Shown: one piece after another, positions 1 to 6,943 of the stretch
Layout of the letters: each line of letters begins with the position of its first letter
Numbering within the stretch: the stretch's first letter is position 1
NCBI GenBank assembly: GCA_036397635.1
Contig: DASWIP010000021.1
Span: forward strand, 1 to 9,644
Source of the DNA: DASWIP01 sp036397635
Lineage (GTDB): Bacteria; Actinomycetota; AC-67
DNA: 9,644 nt
Direction of reading: 5' to 3'
Notes under the pieces: model-generated
Database searches by the model: none
What the model was told of the DNA's origin: nothing
Seen by the model: the letters and a program-made list of their open reading frames with translations, nothing else
Translations under genes and position numbers: made by a program

Positions 1-35
1 CCGCAGACGACCCCATCGAGATCCGCGCCACGTAG
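1..35 (+). CDS. possible C-terminal end of an upstream gene (partial)
   Basis: Frame 3 reads Ala-Asp-Asp-Pro-Ile-Glu-Ile-Arg-Ala-Thr and then stops at TAG 33-35. This looks like an ordinary protein tail with GC-rich codons, and would end 22 bases before the sulfatase ATG. Only ten codons are visible, so no function can be given and the call may be chance. The frame of the sulfatase is also open from position 1, which weakens the case. Confidence 0.25.
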   Translation, partial: ADDPIEIRAT

Positions 36-46
36 GGAGGCCTACG
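31..46. promoter_or_regulatory. small hairpin holding a GAGG sequence upstream of the sulfatase
   Basis: CGTAGG (31-36) and CCTACG (41-46) are perfect inverted repeats around a GAGG loop (37-40). The loop is purine-rich and Shine-Dalgarno-like, but lies 17 bases from ATG 58, too far for a normal ribosome binding site. No T-run follows, so it is not a typical intrinsic terminator. It could be the end of the preceding gene's transcript, a weak translational control element, or chance in GC-rich DNA. Confidence 0.25.
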
Positions 47-57
47 ACGGGTGCAGG

Positions 58-2787
58 ATGTACGGACTTGCGCGCGGGGGTAGCGTGCGCGCGTCGACCC
101 TGGGGGATTGCGTCCTGACCACGAACGCGATCGGCACGCGCGCGCTGCGGCTCACCTCGGCGCTCGTCGTCACAGGCCTCGCCATCGCCGGATCCGTTCC
201 GGGGCGCGCCCTGACTCCAGCCACCGCTTCGCCGGCGAGCCAGTCCCCCAACTTCGTGGTCGTGATGACCGACGACCAGCGCTGGGACACCGTCGGGCGC
301 TGCCTCAACGGCTTCGACGGCACCGACCTCAACTCCGGCGCCGACTCCTGCATGCCTCACGTGCAGCAGCATCTGGCGGCGGCGGGCACAACCTTCCAGC
401 GCGGCTACGCGACGACGTCGCTGTGCTGTCCCGCACGGACCAGCCTTCTCAGCGGCCGGTACGCCCGTCACACGGGGGTATTGGACAACCAGAGCCTCGA
501 CCTCTTCAGCGACTCCTCGACCCTGGCGACCTGGCTCGACGAGGCCGGCTACCGGACGGCGCTGATAGGCAAGTACACCAACGGCTACGGGGAAGACTCC
601 AGCCTGCCGGCGAACTACGTGCCGCCCGGCTGGGACAGCTGGCACGCCTTCTGGGGACGCCCCAACTACACCAGCTACTCCATGGTCCACAAGGATCCCG
701 GAGACCCCGTCACCACGGTCGCCCACAGCGGCGACGCGACGGCACCGGTGCCCTGTCAGCCGGTCGTGTATTCGACAGATCATCTGTGCGACCGCGCCAT
801 CGACTTCCTGGCCGCAGACACGACCGACCCGTTCTTCCTGCTGTTCTCGCCGTTCTCACCCCATCCAGACCCGGTCGCGCCGTCGCGATGGCACCTCACC
901 TACCGGCAAGAGATCACGCTCCCCGAGTACCCGAACTACAACCAGGTCCCGCAACCGAACCCGCCGTCGTACCTGCGCCGCCAGCCCCTCTCCGACACGA
1001 TGCAGAACATCATCGGGTACGGTTTCCGGGCCCAGCTGCGCGCCAACCGTGCCGTCGACGACGCGGTCCACGCGCTGCACGAGCAGCTCCGCGCCGACGG
1101 GCGTCTCGACCGGACGGTCTGGATCTATCTCTCCGACCACGGTCTCGCCCGCGGAGAGCATCGATGGGACGGCAAGGCGTGCGAGTACGAGGAGTGCCAC
1201 CGGATCCCGTTCATCGTGGCCTGCCCGGCCACCGTGTGCCCGGAGGCGCAAGCGGGGCTGATCGACGCCAACAACTTGGCCCTCAACATCGACATCGCGC
1301 CAACGGTCGCCGAGCTGGCAGGGATCACGCCACCCGGCCGGGTCGATGGTCGGAGCCTGGTTCCGTTGCTCTCGGGCATCTCGACCCCCTGGCGGTCGTC
1401 GTTCCTGCTCGAGGATCACGGGTTACGTCCGACGAACCGGCCGCTCGGCATCGTGTCCACACTCGAGGACGGACACACCTACAAGTACGTCCGGTTCATC
1501 AGCGCCTCCACCGAGTTCGAGCTGTTCGACCTCACCACGGACCCATGGGAGCTTGCGAACCTCGCCTTCGATCCGGACTATGCGGCCATCCGCGCGCGGC
1601 TCGAGGACGCACTCGAAGGAGCGTTCAACGGCCCGGTGGTGTCGATCACCTCGGGGCCGCCGTCGACCGGCAGCAGCGGTGACGTGCGCTTCGAGTGGAC
1701 CGCCGACCGACCCGTCTCGTTCGGATGCCGGCTGGACGCGGCAGCCGTTGAGTCCTGTGGTGGGGGGACGGCAGGATCGATCGAGTACAGCGTCGGGCAG
1801 GGGACGCACAGCTTCGGGGTGCGAGGGACCGACGAAGAGGGGAACGAGGGCGAGGAGGCCCTGTGGTCGTTCACCGTCGGGGATGTCGCCCTCCTCCCAC
1901 CCACCCTGACCGGGATGCCTGCCAGCCCAAGCCTTCCTGACGTGGCCTTCTCGTTCACGCACGACGATGCCGGCGTGAACTTCGGATGCGCGCTGGACGC
2001 CTCAGACTACGCGCCGTGCTCCTCGCCGCAGAGCTACAGCGGCTTGAGCAGCGGTGCACACGAGTTCCGGGTGCGCGCGGTCTCGGGATCGACGGTGTCG
2101 GATCCCGCGACCCACGCGTGGTCGGTGGACGGAGACGGCCCTTCGGTCACCATCACCTCGGATCCCGACCGGTTCATGACCGACACCAAGATCGGCGTCG
2201 TGTGGAGCGCCGATGACGACACCGGGATCGTCCGCTACGACGTGTTCAGGCGCACCGGCACGAGGGGCCCCCAGGCGCTGGTCGCCTCGACCACCGACAT
2301 CCGCCACGTCCACACCGGCACGCCGGGCGCGACGTACTGCTACCAGGTGGAAGCCGTCGACGGTGCCGGCCGCAGGGGCACCAGCAACGAGGTATGCCGC
2401 GCGATCCCCCACGACGACCGGGACACCGCGCTGGCGACGACCGGCGCCGTCCGGCGCCTCAACACCTCCGGCCCGTTCGGATCCACGCTCACAGTGCTCG
2501 AAGCCGCGGGCCAGCAGGTCGAGCTGGCATTCAACGGACGCCGTTACGGGCTTCTGCTGCGACAGAGCCCCTCCTCGGGGATGGCCGACGTGTACCTGGA
2601 CGGCATCCTCGCCGCCCGCATCGACCTCTACCACTCGACGGTCCGAGATCGCATCTACGCGCTCGAGGGCTCCGTCGCCGACGAACAGCACACGGTAGCC
2701 CTGGTGTGGACCGGCCAGCGCAACCCATCCTCGAGCGGCACCGACATCGCGCTGGACGCCGTCGGCACCATCTCCTGGGGCACCTGA
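58..2787 (+). CDS. secreted multidomain sulfatase (arylsulfatase / N-acetylglucosamine-6-sulfatase type)
   Basis: Probable exported sulfate-ester hydrolase, 909 residues if ATG 58 is used. A signal-peptide-like stretch (arginines at 28 and 31, hydrophobic core about 32-47, Ala/Ser/Pro-rich tail to about 62) precedes the sulfatase domain (about 64-525). That domain shows metal-binding Asp72-Asp73, the C-C-P-A-R signature at 123-127 with Cys123 as the residue converted to formylglycine, and Asp360-His361-Gly with a later Lys373. The length far exceeds a plain sulfatase because four C-terminal modules follow: two Ig-like repeats (about 527-608 and 610-691) each with an F-G-C-x-L-D motif and a second Cys, a fibronectin-III-like module (about 694-783), and a beta-rich final domain (about 795-909). 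These probably bind substrate glycan or the cell surface. The start is uncertain: ATG 58 gives a long n-region, while GTG 85 has GGGGGT just upstream. The substrate cannot be told; a sulfated glycan is likely from family resemblance. It is separated from the following operon by at least 44 bases and may be regulated apart from it. Confidence 0.9.
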   Translation: MYGLARGGSVRASTLGDCVLTTNAIGTRALRLTSALVVTGLAIAGSVPGRALTPATASPASQSPNFVVVMTDDQRWDTVGRCLNGFDGTDLNSGADSCMPHVQQHLAAAGTTFQRGYATTSLCCPARTSLLSGRYARHTGVLDNQSLDLFSDSSTLATWLDEAGYRTALIGKYTNGYGEDSSLPANYVPPGWDSWHAFWGRPNYTSYSMVHKDPGDPVTTVAHSGDATAPVPCQPVVYSTDHLCDRAIDFLAADTTDPFFLLFSPFSPHPDPVAPSRWHLTYRQEITLPEYPNYNQVPQPNPPSYLRRQPLSDTMQNIIGYGFRAQLRANRAVDDAVHALHEQLRADGRLDRTVWIYLSDHGLARGEHRWDGKACEYEECHRIPFIVACPATVCPEAQAGLIDANNLALNIDIAPTVAELAGITPPGRVDGRSLVPLLSGISTPWRSSFLLEDHGLRPTNRPLGIVSTLEDGHTYKYVRFISASTEFELFDLTTDPWELANLAFDPDYAAIRARLEDALEGAFNGPVVSITSGPPSTGSSGDVRFEWTADRPVSFGCRLDAAAVESCGGGTAGSIEYSVGQGTHSFGVRGTDEEGNEGEEALWSFTVGDVALLPPTLTGMPASPSLPDVAFSFTHDDAGVNFGCALDASDYAPCSSPQSYSGLSSGAHEFRVRAVSGSTVSDPATHAWSVDGDGPSVTITSDPDRFMTDTKIGVVWSADDDTGIVRYDVFRRTGTRGPQALVASTTDIRHVHTGTPGATYCYQVEAVDGAGRRGTSNEVCRAIPHDDRDTALATTGAVRRLNTSGPFGSTLTVLEAAGQQVELAFNGRRYGLLLRQSPSSGMADVYLDGILAARIDLYHSTVRDRIYALEGSVADEQHTVALVWTGQRNPSSSGTDIALDAVGTISWGT

Positions 2788-2903
2788 AACAGGCCGATCA
2801 TCCGCCGTACCGTTTCTACGCTCGGCGCCTCATGACCGCATCAGGCCGGCTCTCTACCGTTCAGGCGGTCGGGAGGGATGCGCCGGGAGCCGAGGCCGCG
2901 CCG
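2788..2903. other. spacer between the sulfatase and the hydrolase operon
   Basis: No convincing terminator or promoter was found. GAAAC (2786-2790) and GTTTC (2812-2816) form only a 5-base inverted repeat with a 21-base loop and no T-run. An in-frame ATG at 2832 would extend the next gene by 24 codons, but has no Shine-Dalgarno sequence, and those codons have a less GC-rich third position (about 18 of 24) than the genes here. If the stretch is untranslated it is the likeliest place for an operon promoter, though I see no clear -35/-10 pair. Confidence 0.35.
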
Positions 2904-3863
2904 ATGCGGAGGCCGGCAGCCTCCCCTGCCTACCTCATGGAGCCCATGGCCGAGTTCGCCGCAACGACCCGCGAGGGCGAGCCCTCGTCCTGGGTCCATC
3001 CGAGCACGGGCATCCGCGAGACGGGTTCGTTCTTCGGCGTGCGGGCGGACCGGCTGTTCGGCTGCGTCTACGAACCTGCGACCCGACCGGCAGCCGGGAT
3101 GGTGGTGTGCTGCCCCCTGCAGGCCGAGCTGCTCCGGAACTATCGACGGGAGGTATTGCTCGCTCGCGCGCTGGCCGTCGAGGGCATCGCCGTGCAGCGG
3201 TTCCACTACCGCGGCTCGGGCCACAGCGAGGGCGAGACGGAAGCGATGACCTTCGACGCGATGCTCGAGGACGCACTTGACGCGGGCGAGCAGCTCGCCG
3301 CGCGCACCGGCGTCGAGTCGGTGGGGTTCGCCGGCGCGCGGTTCGGCGGGCTGGTAGCGGCAGCGGCAGCGGCGGCAACGGGCGCCCCCCTCGTGCTGTG
3401 GGAACCGGTGGTTCGTCCCGACCGCTACTTCGATGAGATCCTGCGTTTCCGGCTCGTGCGGGAGATCACGGGTGCCGGCCCGGCGCAGACCGCCGACGAC
3501 CTGCTCGCAGAGATGGGACGCACGGGATCCGTGGACATCCTGGGTCACACGCTGGAGCGCGCGCTGTACGAAAGCGCACGCGCGCGCGCCCTCGACTCGA
3601 TCGTGACCACGGCGATCCCATCGATCCTGCTGCTGCAGATGGCGCCCGGAAGAAGCATGCGCCGCCCGTACGAGACGCTGGCCGCGACCTGGCGCACCGA
3701 GGGCATCGACGTCACGACCGAGGTCATCGTCGACCGGGAGGCATGGTGGCTCTCCGGAGACATGTGGCCGGTGCACGAGACGCATCCCCCGACGATCAAG
3801 CTGCTCGAGACCACTGTGGGCTGGGCGCGCGCCCAACCCGTGTTCGCGGGGTCGACGCCATGA
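2904..3863 (+). CDS. alpha/beta hydrolase-fold protein with Arg at the nucleophile position (exosortase-associated hydrolase 2-like)
   Basis: About 319 residues from ATG 2904, chosen because GAGG (2892-2895) sits 8 bases upstream; ATG 2832 (343 residues), 2937 and 2946 are alternatives. The fold is suggested by an early strand region (MVVCCPLQAELLRNYRRE), the F-H-Y-R-G-S-G-H-S turn, and the nucleophile-elbow context G-A-R-F-G followed by an Ala-rich helix and the strand LVLWEPVV. The elbow carries Arg146 instead of Ser, Cys or Asp. From memory, the exosortase A-associated hydrolase 2 family (TIGR03101) has a similar G-L-R-L-G elbow and a similar following L-V-L-W-x-P strand, so the change may be a family trait and not decay. 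A late His291 is present (V-H-E-T-H). It may be a non-hydrolytic partner or acyl-handling protein. The reading frame is intact. The stop is 16 bases from the start of a second alpha/beta hydrolase, suggesting they work as a pair. Function not established. Confidence 0.8.
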   Translation: MRRPAASPAYLMEPMAEFAATTREGEPSSWVHPSTGIRETGSFFGVRADRLFGCVYEPATRPAAGMVVCCPLQAELLRNYRREVLLARALAVEGIAVQRFHYRGSGHSEGETEAMTFDAMLEDALDAGEQLAARTGVESVGFAGARFGGLVAAAAAAATGAPLVLWEPVVRPDRYFDEILRFRLVREITGAGPAQTADDLLAEMGRTGSVDILGHTLERALYESARARALDSIVTTAIPSILLLQMAPGRSMRRPYETLAATWRTEGIDVTTEVIVDREAWWLSGDMWPVHETHPPTIKLLETTVGWARAQPVFAGSTP

Positions 3864-3865
3864 CC

Positions 3866-3871
3866 GGGAGG
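3866..3871 (+). promoter_or_regulatory. ribosome binding site fixing a TTG start
   Basis: GGGAGG lies 8 bases before TTG 3880. No ATG or GTG in this frame lies between here and the first conserved strand, so this site supports a TTG start for the following hydrolase. It overlaps the space just after the stop of the preceding gene, consistent with one transcript. Confidence 0.7.
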
Positions 3872-3879
3872 CCGGCGCC

Positions 3880-4809
3880 TTGACGGCTGCACCCGCGCGC
3901 GCGGCGGCCGAGGAGCCGCTGTTCTTCGACGCCGGCGGCATCACGTTGTTCGGGATCCTGACCGAACCCGCGCGCGCGAACGGGAAGGCCGTCGTGATGC
4001 TCTCGGGCGGCGGCGCGACGGCGCCCGCGACCAATCGCAACCGCCTGTCGGTCCACCTGTGTCGCCGGCTGGGCGCACAGGGCTACCACGCCTTCCGGTT
4101 CGACTACCACGGCATCGGCGAAAGCGACGGCGTCCTGGCCGGCGCTCCCCGCGTCGACGAGCCCTACCTGACCGACGTGGCGGGCGCGGTCGGCTGCATC
4201 CGAGACCGTGGCCTGGAGCGCTTCGTGCTGGTGGGATCCTGCTTCGGCGCGCGCACCGCACTCGCCGCCGCCCCGAGCATCGACGGGCTCGAGGCGCTGG
4301 TGCTGGTGTCGCCGCCGCTCCGCGATCTCGAGCTCGGCGACGAGGCCGGCACGCGGCTGGCACTCACGCTGGGTGCGAGGGAGTCGATCCGGCGCGCTGC
4401 TCGCGTCCGAACGATCCGAGGGCTGTTCCATCCTGCGCGCCGGCGGGCCTATGCCCGGTTCATCGCGGCCAAGGCCCGGGGGGCCACTGCACGCGTCGCG
4501 CGCGCGCTGACCCGGCGCCGGGGCGTCGACGATCGCTGGCTCGGCGAGGAGTTCCTCCACCCGATCGAGCAGCTCGCCGCGCGCGGCGTCCCGGTGGTGT
4601 TCATCTACGGGACCGAGGATCATCACTACCACGACTGGCTGCTCGCGGAGCCGGGGCGGCTCGGCGCGCTGCTCGCGCGCGCGCCCCTGACCGAGCTGCA
4701 GGTCATGGAGGGCTCTGTGCACGGACTGACGAGCATCGACGTGCAGGAGCGCGTCGCGGACGCGGTCGCGGCTTGGATCGAGCAGCTCGACCGAAGGGGC
4801 CGACCATGA
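3880..4809 (+). CDS. alpha/beta hydrolase with Cys-Asp-His triad (exosortase-associated hydrolase 1-like)
   Basis: A 309-residue cytoplasmic alpha/beta hydrolase starting at TTG 3880. Visible features are the first strand and oxyanion region (V-M-L-S-G-G-G), the F-D-Y-H-G-I-G-E-S-D-G turn typical of serine-aminopeptidase-like (S33) hydrolases, the nucleophile elbow G-S-C-F-G with Cys121, a likely acid Asp247 in Y-G-T-E-D, and a likely base His281 in G-S-V-H-G. The triad order and spacing fit an active thioesterase, esterase or acyltransferase. Cys as nucleophile, as in dienelactone hydrolases and some acyltransferases, favours acyl transfer over simple hydrolysis, but this is inference. The cap region (about 168-219) is very basic, with about 16 Arg in 52 residues. 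The N-terminal half resembles hydrolase 1 of exosortase A loci (TIGR03100) as I recall it. The stop overlaps the next gene's ATG (ATGA at 4806-4809), so translation is coupled to the halogenase-like enzyme. Confidence 0.88.
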   Translation: MTAAPARAAAEEPLFFDAGGITLFGILTEPARANGKAVVMLSGGGATAPATNRNRLSVHLCRRLGAQGYHAFRFDYHGIGESDGVLAGAPRVDEPYLTDVAGAVGCIRDRGLERFVLVGSCFGARTALAAAPSIDGLEALVLVSPPLRDLELGDEAGTRLALTLGARESIRRAARVRTIRGLFHPARRRAYARFIAAKARGATARVARALTRRRGVDDRWLGEEFLHPIEQLAARGVPVVFIYGTEDHHYHDWLLAEPGRLGALLARAPLTELQVMEGSVHGLTSIDVQERVADAVAAWIEQLDRRGRP

Positions 4810-6110
4810 ACATGATCGATATCGGCGCCGACGTGATCATCATCGGGGGCGGCCCGGCCGGGGCCGCGCTCGGGAGCTTCTTCGCGCAGAGCGGCCACCG
4901 GGCGGTGATCCTCGAGAAGGACATCCACCCTCGCGATCACGTCGGCGAGTCGATGGTCCCCAGCAATAACTTCGCGTTCCACCGGCTGGGCTTCCTGCCC
5001 AAGATGGAGCAGGCGGGCTTCGTGCACAAGGAGGGCGTCGGCTGGACCGCGCCGCGGTCGAGGCTGTGGAACCTCGTCTCGATCCGCACGTCCGACTACC
5101 CCGCGCCGAACGCGGTGCAGACGTACAGCTACAACGTGGAGCGCGACGAGTTCGACGCGATGCTGCTGCGCCACGCGCACGAGTTGGGGGCGAAGGTCAT
5201 CCAGGGCGCGAGCGTCAAGCGCGTGCTCTTCGACGGGGACCGCGCGGTCGGCGTGCGCGTGGAGCTCTCCGACGGTTGGTCCGAGGACGTGGCCGCGCGC
5301 TTCGTCGTGGATGCGTCCGGTCGCCGCTGCCTGCTGGCGAACCAACTCGGACTCAAGCGCAAGGACTCTGAGTTCAACCAATATTCGATCTGGTCGCGGT
5401 TCGGCGACGTCGAAGAGCCGCCGCCCGGCCACGAGGGGTTCGTGATCTTCCACTTCCTCGGCCTCGAGCGCGCCTGGGCGTGGCAGATCCCCCTTCGCAA
5501 CGGCACGGCATCCGTCGGCGTGGTCACCGACAAGGTCGATTTCCAGAAGTCCGGCCGGACCCCCGAGGAGTTCTTCGACAGCCTGGTGGTCCGCAACAGG
5601 ACCTTCCGTCACGCGATGCGCGACGCGAAGCGCATCCGGCCCTGGGCGATCGAGGCCGACTACTCCTACCGGATGGAGAAGGTCGCCGGACCGGGGTGGA
5701 TGCTGATCGGCGACGCCTTCCGCTTCGTCGACCCGATCTTCTCCTCCGGCGTAGACGTCGCACTCAACTCGGCATCGCTGGCGCACGAGGCGATCCTGGC
5801 CGCGTGGGACGGCGACGAGGAGGAAGCGCTGGCGAACTTCGCGGTGCGCGTCGATCGGGGCGTCGACGTCTGGTACGAGACGACGGCATTGTTCTACCGT
5901 CTGCAGCAGCTGTTCGGCCGGTTCGCCCTGGATACCCGCCACCGCGAGGACGTCGCGCGGTCACTGCAGGGCAACCCCTTCAAGCAGGAGAACGCCGCGC
6001 GCTCGCGCAAGCTGCTCGCACTGATGGAAGAAGCCTTCGAGCAGGTGATGGCAGATCCGGACAACCTGCTGCGCCCGGGGGCGCTGGACGCGGAGCGGGC
6101 GAACTCGTGA
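4806..6110 (+). CDS. FAD-dependent halogenase-like monooxygenase
   Basis: 434 residues from ATG 4806, with AAGGGG (4794-4799) 6 bases upstream; ATG 4812 is an alternative. The N-terminal Rossmann motif G-G-G-P-A-G-A-A (about residues 14-21) binds FAD. G-E-S-M-V-P and a later G-D-A-F-R-F-V-D-P segment are FAD-contact regions of the p-hydroxybenzoate hydroxylase fold. Three marks point to flavin-dependent halogenases: W-A-W-Q-I-P at 224-229 (the W-x-W-x-I-P signature), F-V-D-P-I-F-S-S-G at 307-315 (F-x-x-P-x-x-S-x-G), and Lys75 in H-K-E-G, placed where these enzymes carry the Lys that holds the hypohalous species. The variant with this layout usually acts on phenolic or pyrrolic rings, often bound to a carrier protein. 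Neighbouring genes for making and activating hydroxybenzoate suggest an aromatic acyl thioester substrate. No flavin reductase is in the window, so FADH2 must come from elsewhere. Some relatives do not halogenate, so hydroxylation or reduction remains possible. Its last codons overlap the GTG of the DAHP synthase gene. Confidence 0.85.
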   Translation: MNMIDIGADVIIIGGGPAGAALGSFFAQSGHRAVILEKDIHPRDHVGESMVPSNNFAFHRLGFLPKMEQAGFVHKEGVGWTAPRSRLWNLVSIRTSDYPAPNAVQTYSYNVERDEFDAMLLRHAHELGAKVIQGASVKRVLFDGDRAVGVRVELSDGWSEDVAARFVVDASGRRCLLANQLGLKRKDSEFNQYSIWSRFGDVEEPPPGHEGFVIFHFLGLERAWAWQIPLRNGTASVGVVTDKVDFQKSGRTPEEFFDSLVVRNRTFRHAMRDAKRIRPWAIEADYSYRMEKVAGPGWMLIGDAFRFVDPIFSSGVDVALNSASLAHEAILAAWDGDEEEALANFAVRVDRGVDVWYETTALFYRLQQLFGRFALDTRHREDVARSLQGNPFKQENAARSRKLLALMEEAFEQVMADPDNLLRPGALDAERANS

Positions 6111-6943
6111 CGCCGGGCGTGCTCGGGCCGGCCGGCGCGCCACCGATCGCACCGGGGGCGGGCGTGGTGACCGTTGCGGGGATCGGCTTCGGCCGCGGCT
6201 GTCCCGTGCGCGTGATCGCCGGCCCCTGCTCGGTCGAGAGCCTCGAGCAGTTCCGCGAGACCGCGCAGGCGGCCAAGGCCGGGGGCGCGGCGCTGTTGCG
6301 GGGCGGCGCGTTCAAGCCGCGCACGTCCCCGTACAGCTTCCAGGGGCTGGGCCGCGCCGGGCTCGAGATCATGCGCAGCGTCGGCGACGAGCTCGGGCTG
6401 GGCATCGTCACGGAGGCGATGTCGCCGGATGAGGTCTCCCTGGTCGCCGAGATGGCCGACGTCGTGCAGATCGGCGCGCGCAACATGGATAACCGCGCGC
6501 TGCTCGAATCGGCAGCCGCATCGGGACGGCCGGTGCTGCTCAAGCGCGGGCTGACCGCCACGGTCGACGAGCTGCTGCGCGCCGCCGATGTGATGATCGC
6601 CGCCGGCAACGAGCGGATCTTGCTGTGCGAGCGCGGCAGCCGCACCTTCGAGCCGTCGACGCGCAACAGCTTGGACCTGGCCGCCGTGCCCGAGATCAGT
6701 CAGCGCAGTGACCTGCCGGTCCTCGTCGACCCGTCCCACGCGACCGGGCGCGCCGACCTGGTGACGCCGGTGTCGCTCGCCGCGATCGCCGCCGGCGCGG
6801 ACGGGCTGCTGGTCGAGGTCCACCCCGATCCGGCGCGCGCGCTCTCGGACGGCGCCCAATCGCTTCGCGCCGATGCGTTCGGCGCTTTCATGGACCGCGC
6901 GCGCGCCATGGCCGCGGCGGCGGGAAGGACGATGGGGCCATGA
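6107..6943 (+). CDS. aroF: 3-deoxy-7-phosphoheptulonate (DAHP) synthase, type I-beta, short unregulated form
   Basis: Catalyses phosphoenolpyruvate plus erythrose-4-phosphate to DAHP, the entry step of the shikimate pathway. 278 residues from GTG 6107, which overlaps the preceding stop (GTGA); GGAG at 6092-6095 lies 11 bases upstream. The barrel is complete: G-P-C-S-V-E-S at 39-45, the substrate loop K-P-R-T-S-P-Y at 70-76, G-A-R-N-M, L-K-R-G-L with Lys146, C-E-R-G-S-R-T-F, D-P-S-H-A-T-G and V-E-V-H-P. The metal ligands Cys41, His211, Glu237 and Asp248 have exactly the spacing (170, 26, 11) of Cys102, His272, Glu298 and Asp309 in the Thermotoga maritima enzyme. The roughly 60-residue N-terminal ferredoxin-like domain that gives Tyr/Phe feedback control there is absent; only a Gly/Pro/Ala-rich leader precedes the barrel. 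The enzyme should be active and, alone, not feedback-inhibited, as suits a dedicated pathway copy. The next gene carries the missing domain. Confidence 0.95.
   Translation: MTPGVLGPAGAPPIAPGAGVVTVAGIGFGRGCPVRVIAGPCSVESLEQFRETAQAAKAGGAALLRGGAFKPRTSPYSFQGLGRAGLEIMRSVGDELGLGIVTEAMSPDEVSLVAEMADVVQIGARNMDNRALLESAAASGRPVLLKRGLTATVDELLRAADVMIAAGNERILLCERGSRTFEPSTRNSLDLAAVPEISQRSDLPVLVDPSHATGRADLVTPVSLAAIAAGADGLLVEVHPDPARALSDGAQSLRADAFGAFMDRARAMAAAAGRTMGP

Noticed and set aside
2786..2816. GAAAC/GTTTC inverted repeat after the sulfatase stop as a terminator
   Set aside because: The stem is only 5 bases, the loop 21 bases, and no T-run follows.
2394..2903. Upstream extension of the hydrolase frame into the sulfatase gene
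   Set aside because: The added residues are Arg/Pro-rich shadow sequence of the sulfatase; conserved hydrolase sequence begins only after about 3020.
2878..3249. Plus-strand frame starting at an ATG directly after GGGAGGG
   Set aside because: The Shine-Dalgarno-like run touches the ATG with no spacer, the product is Arg/Ser/Pro-rich, and it overlaps the hydrolase frame that has conserved motifs.
3358..3385. GCAGCGGCAGCGGCGGCA-like repeat
   Set aside because: It encodes an Ala-rich helix just after the hydrolase elbow; short Ala-codon runs are common in GC-rich genes and it is not a meaningful repeat element.
2841..4040. 399-codon open frame on the minus strand across the two hydrolase genes
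   Set aside because: It lies opposite well-supported alpha/beta hydrolases, its protein is Arg/Gly/His-rich with no motif, and such antisense frames are expected in DNA with GC-rich third positions.
4059..4805. Upstream extension of the halogenase frame through the hydrolase gene
   Set aside because: ATG 4806 has a good ribosome site and leads straight into the FAD-binding motif; the extension is an out-of-frame shadow of the hydrolase.
5480..6106. Upstream extension of the DAHP synthase frame, which could have been read as its missing N-terminal domain
   Set aside because: It is Arg/Gly-rich shadow of the halogenase C-terminus and shows no similarity to the ferredoxin-like regulatory domain, which is instead in the next gene.
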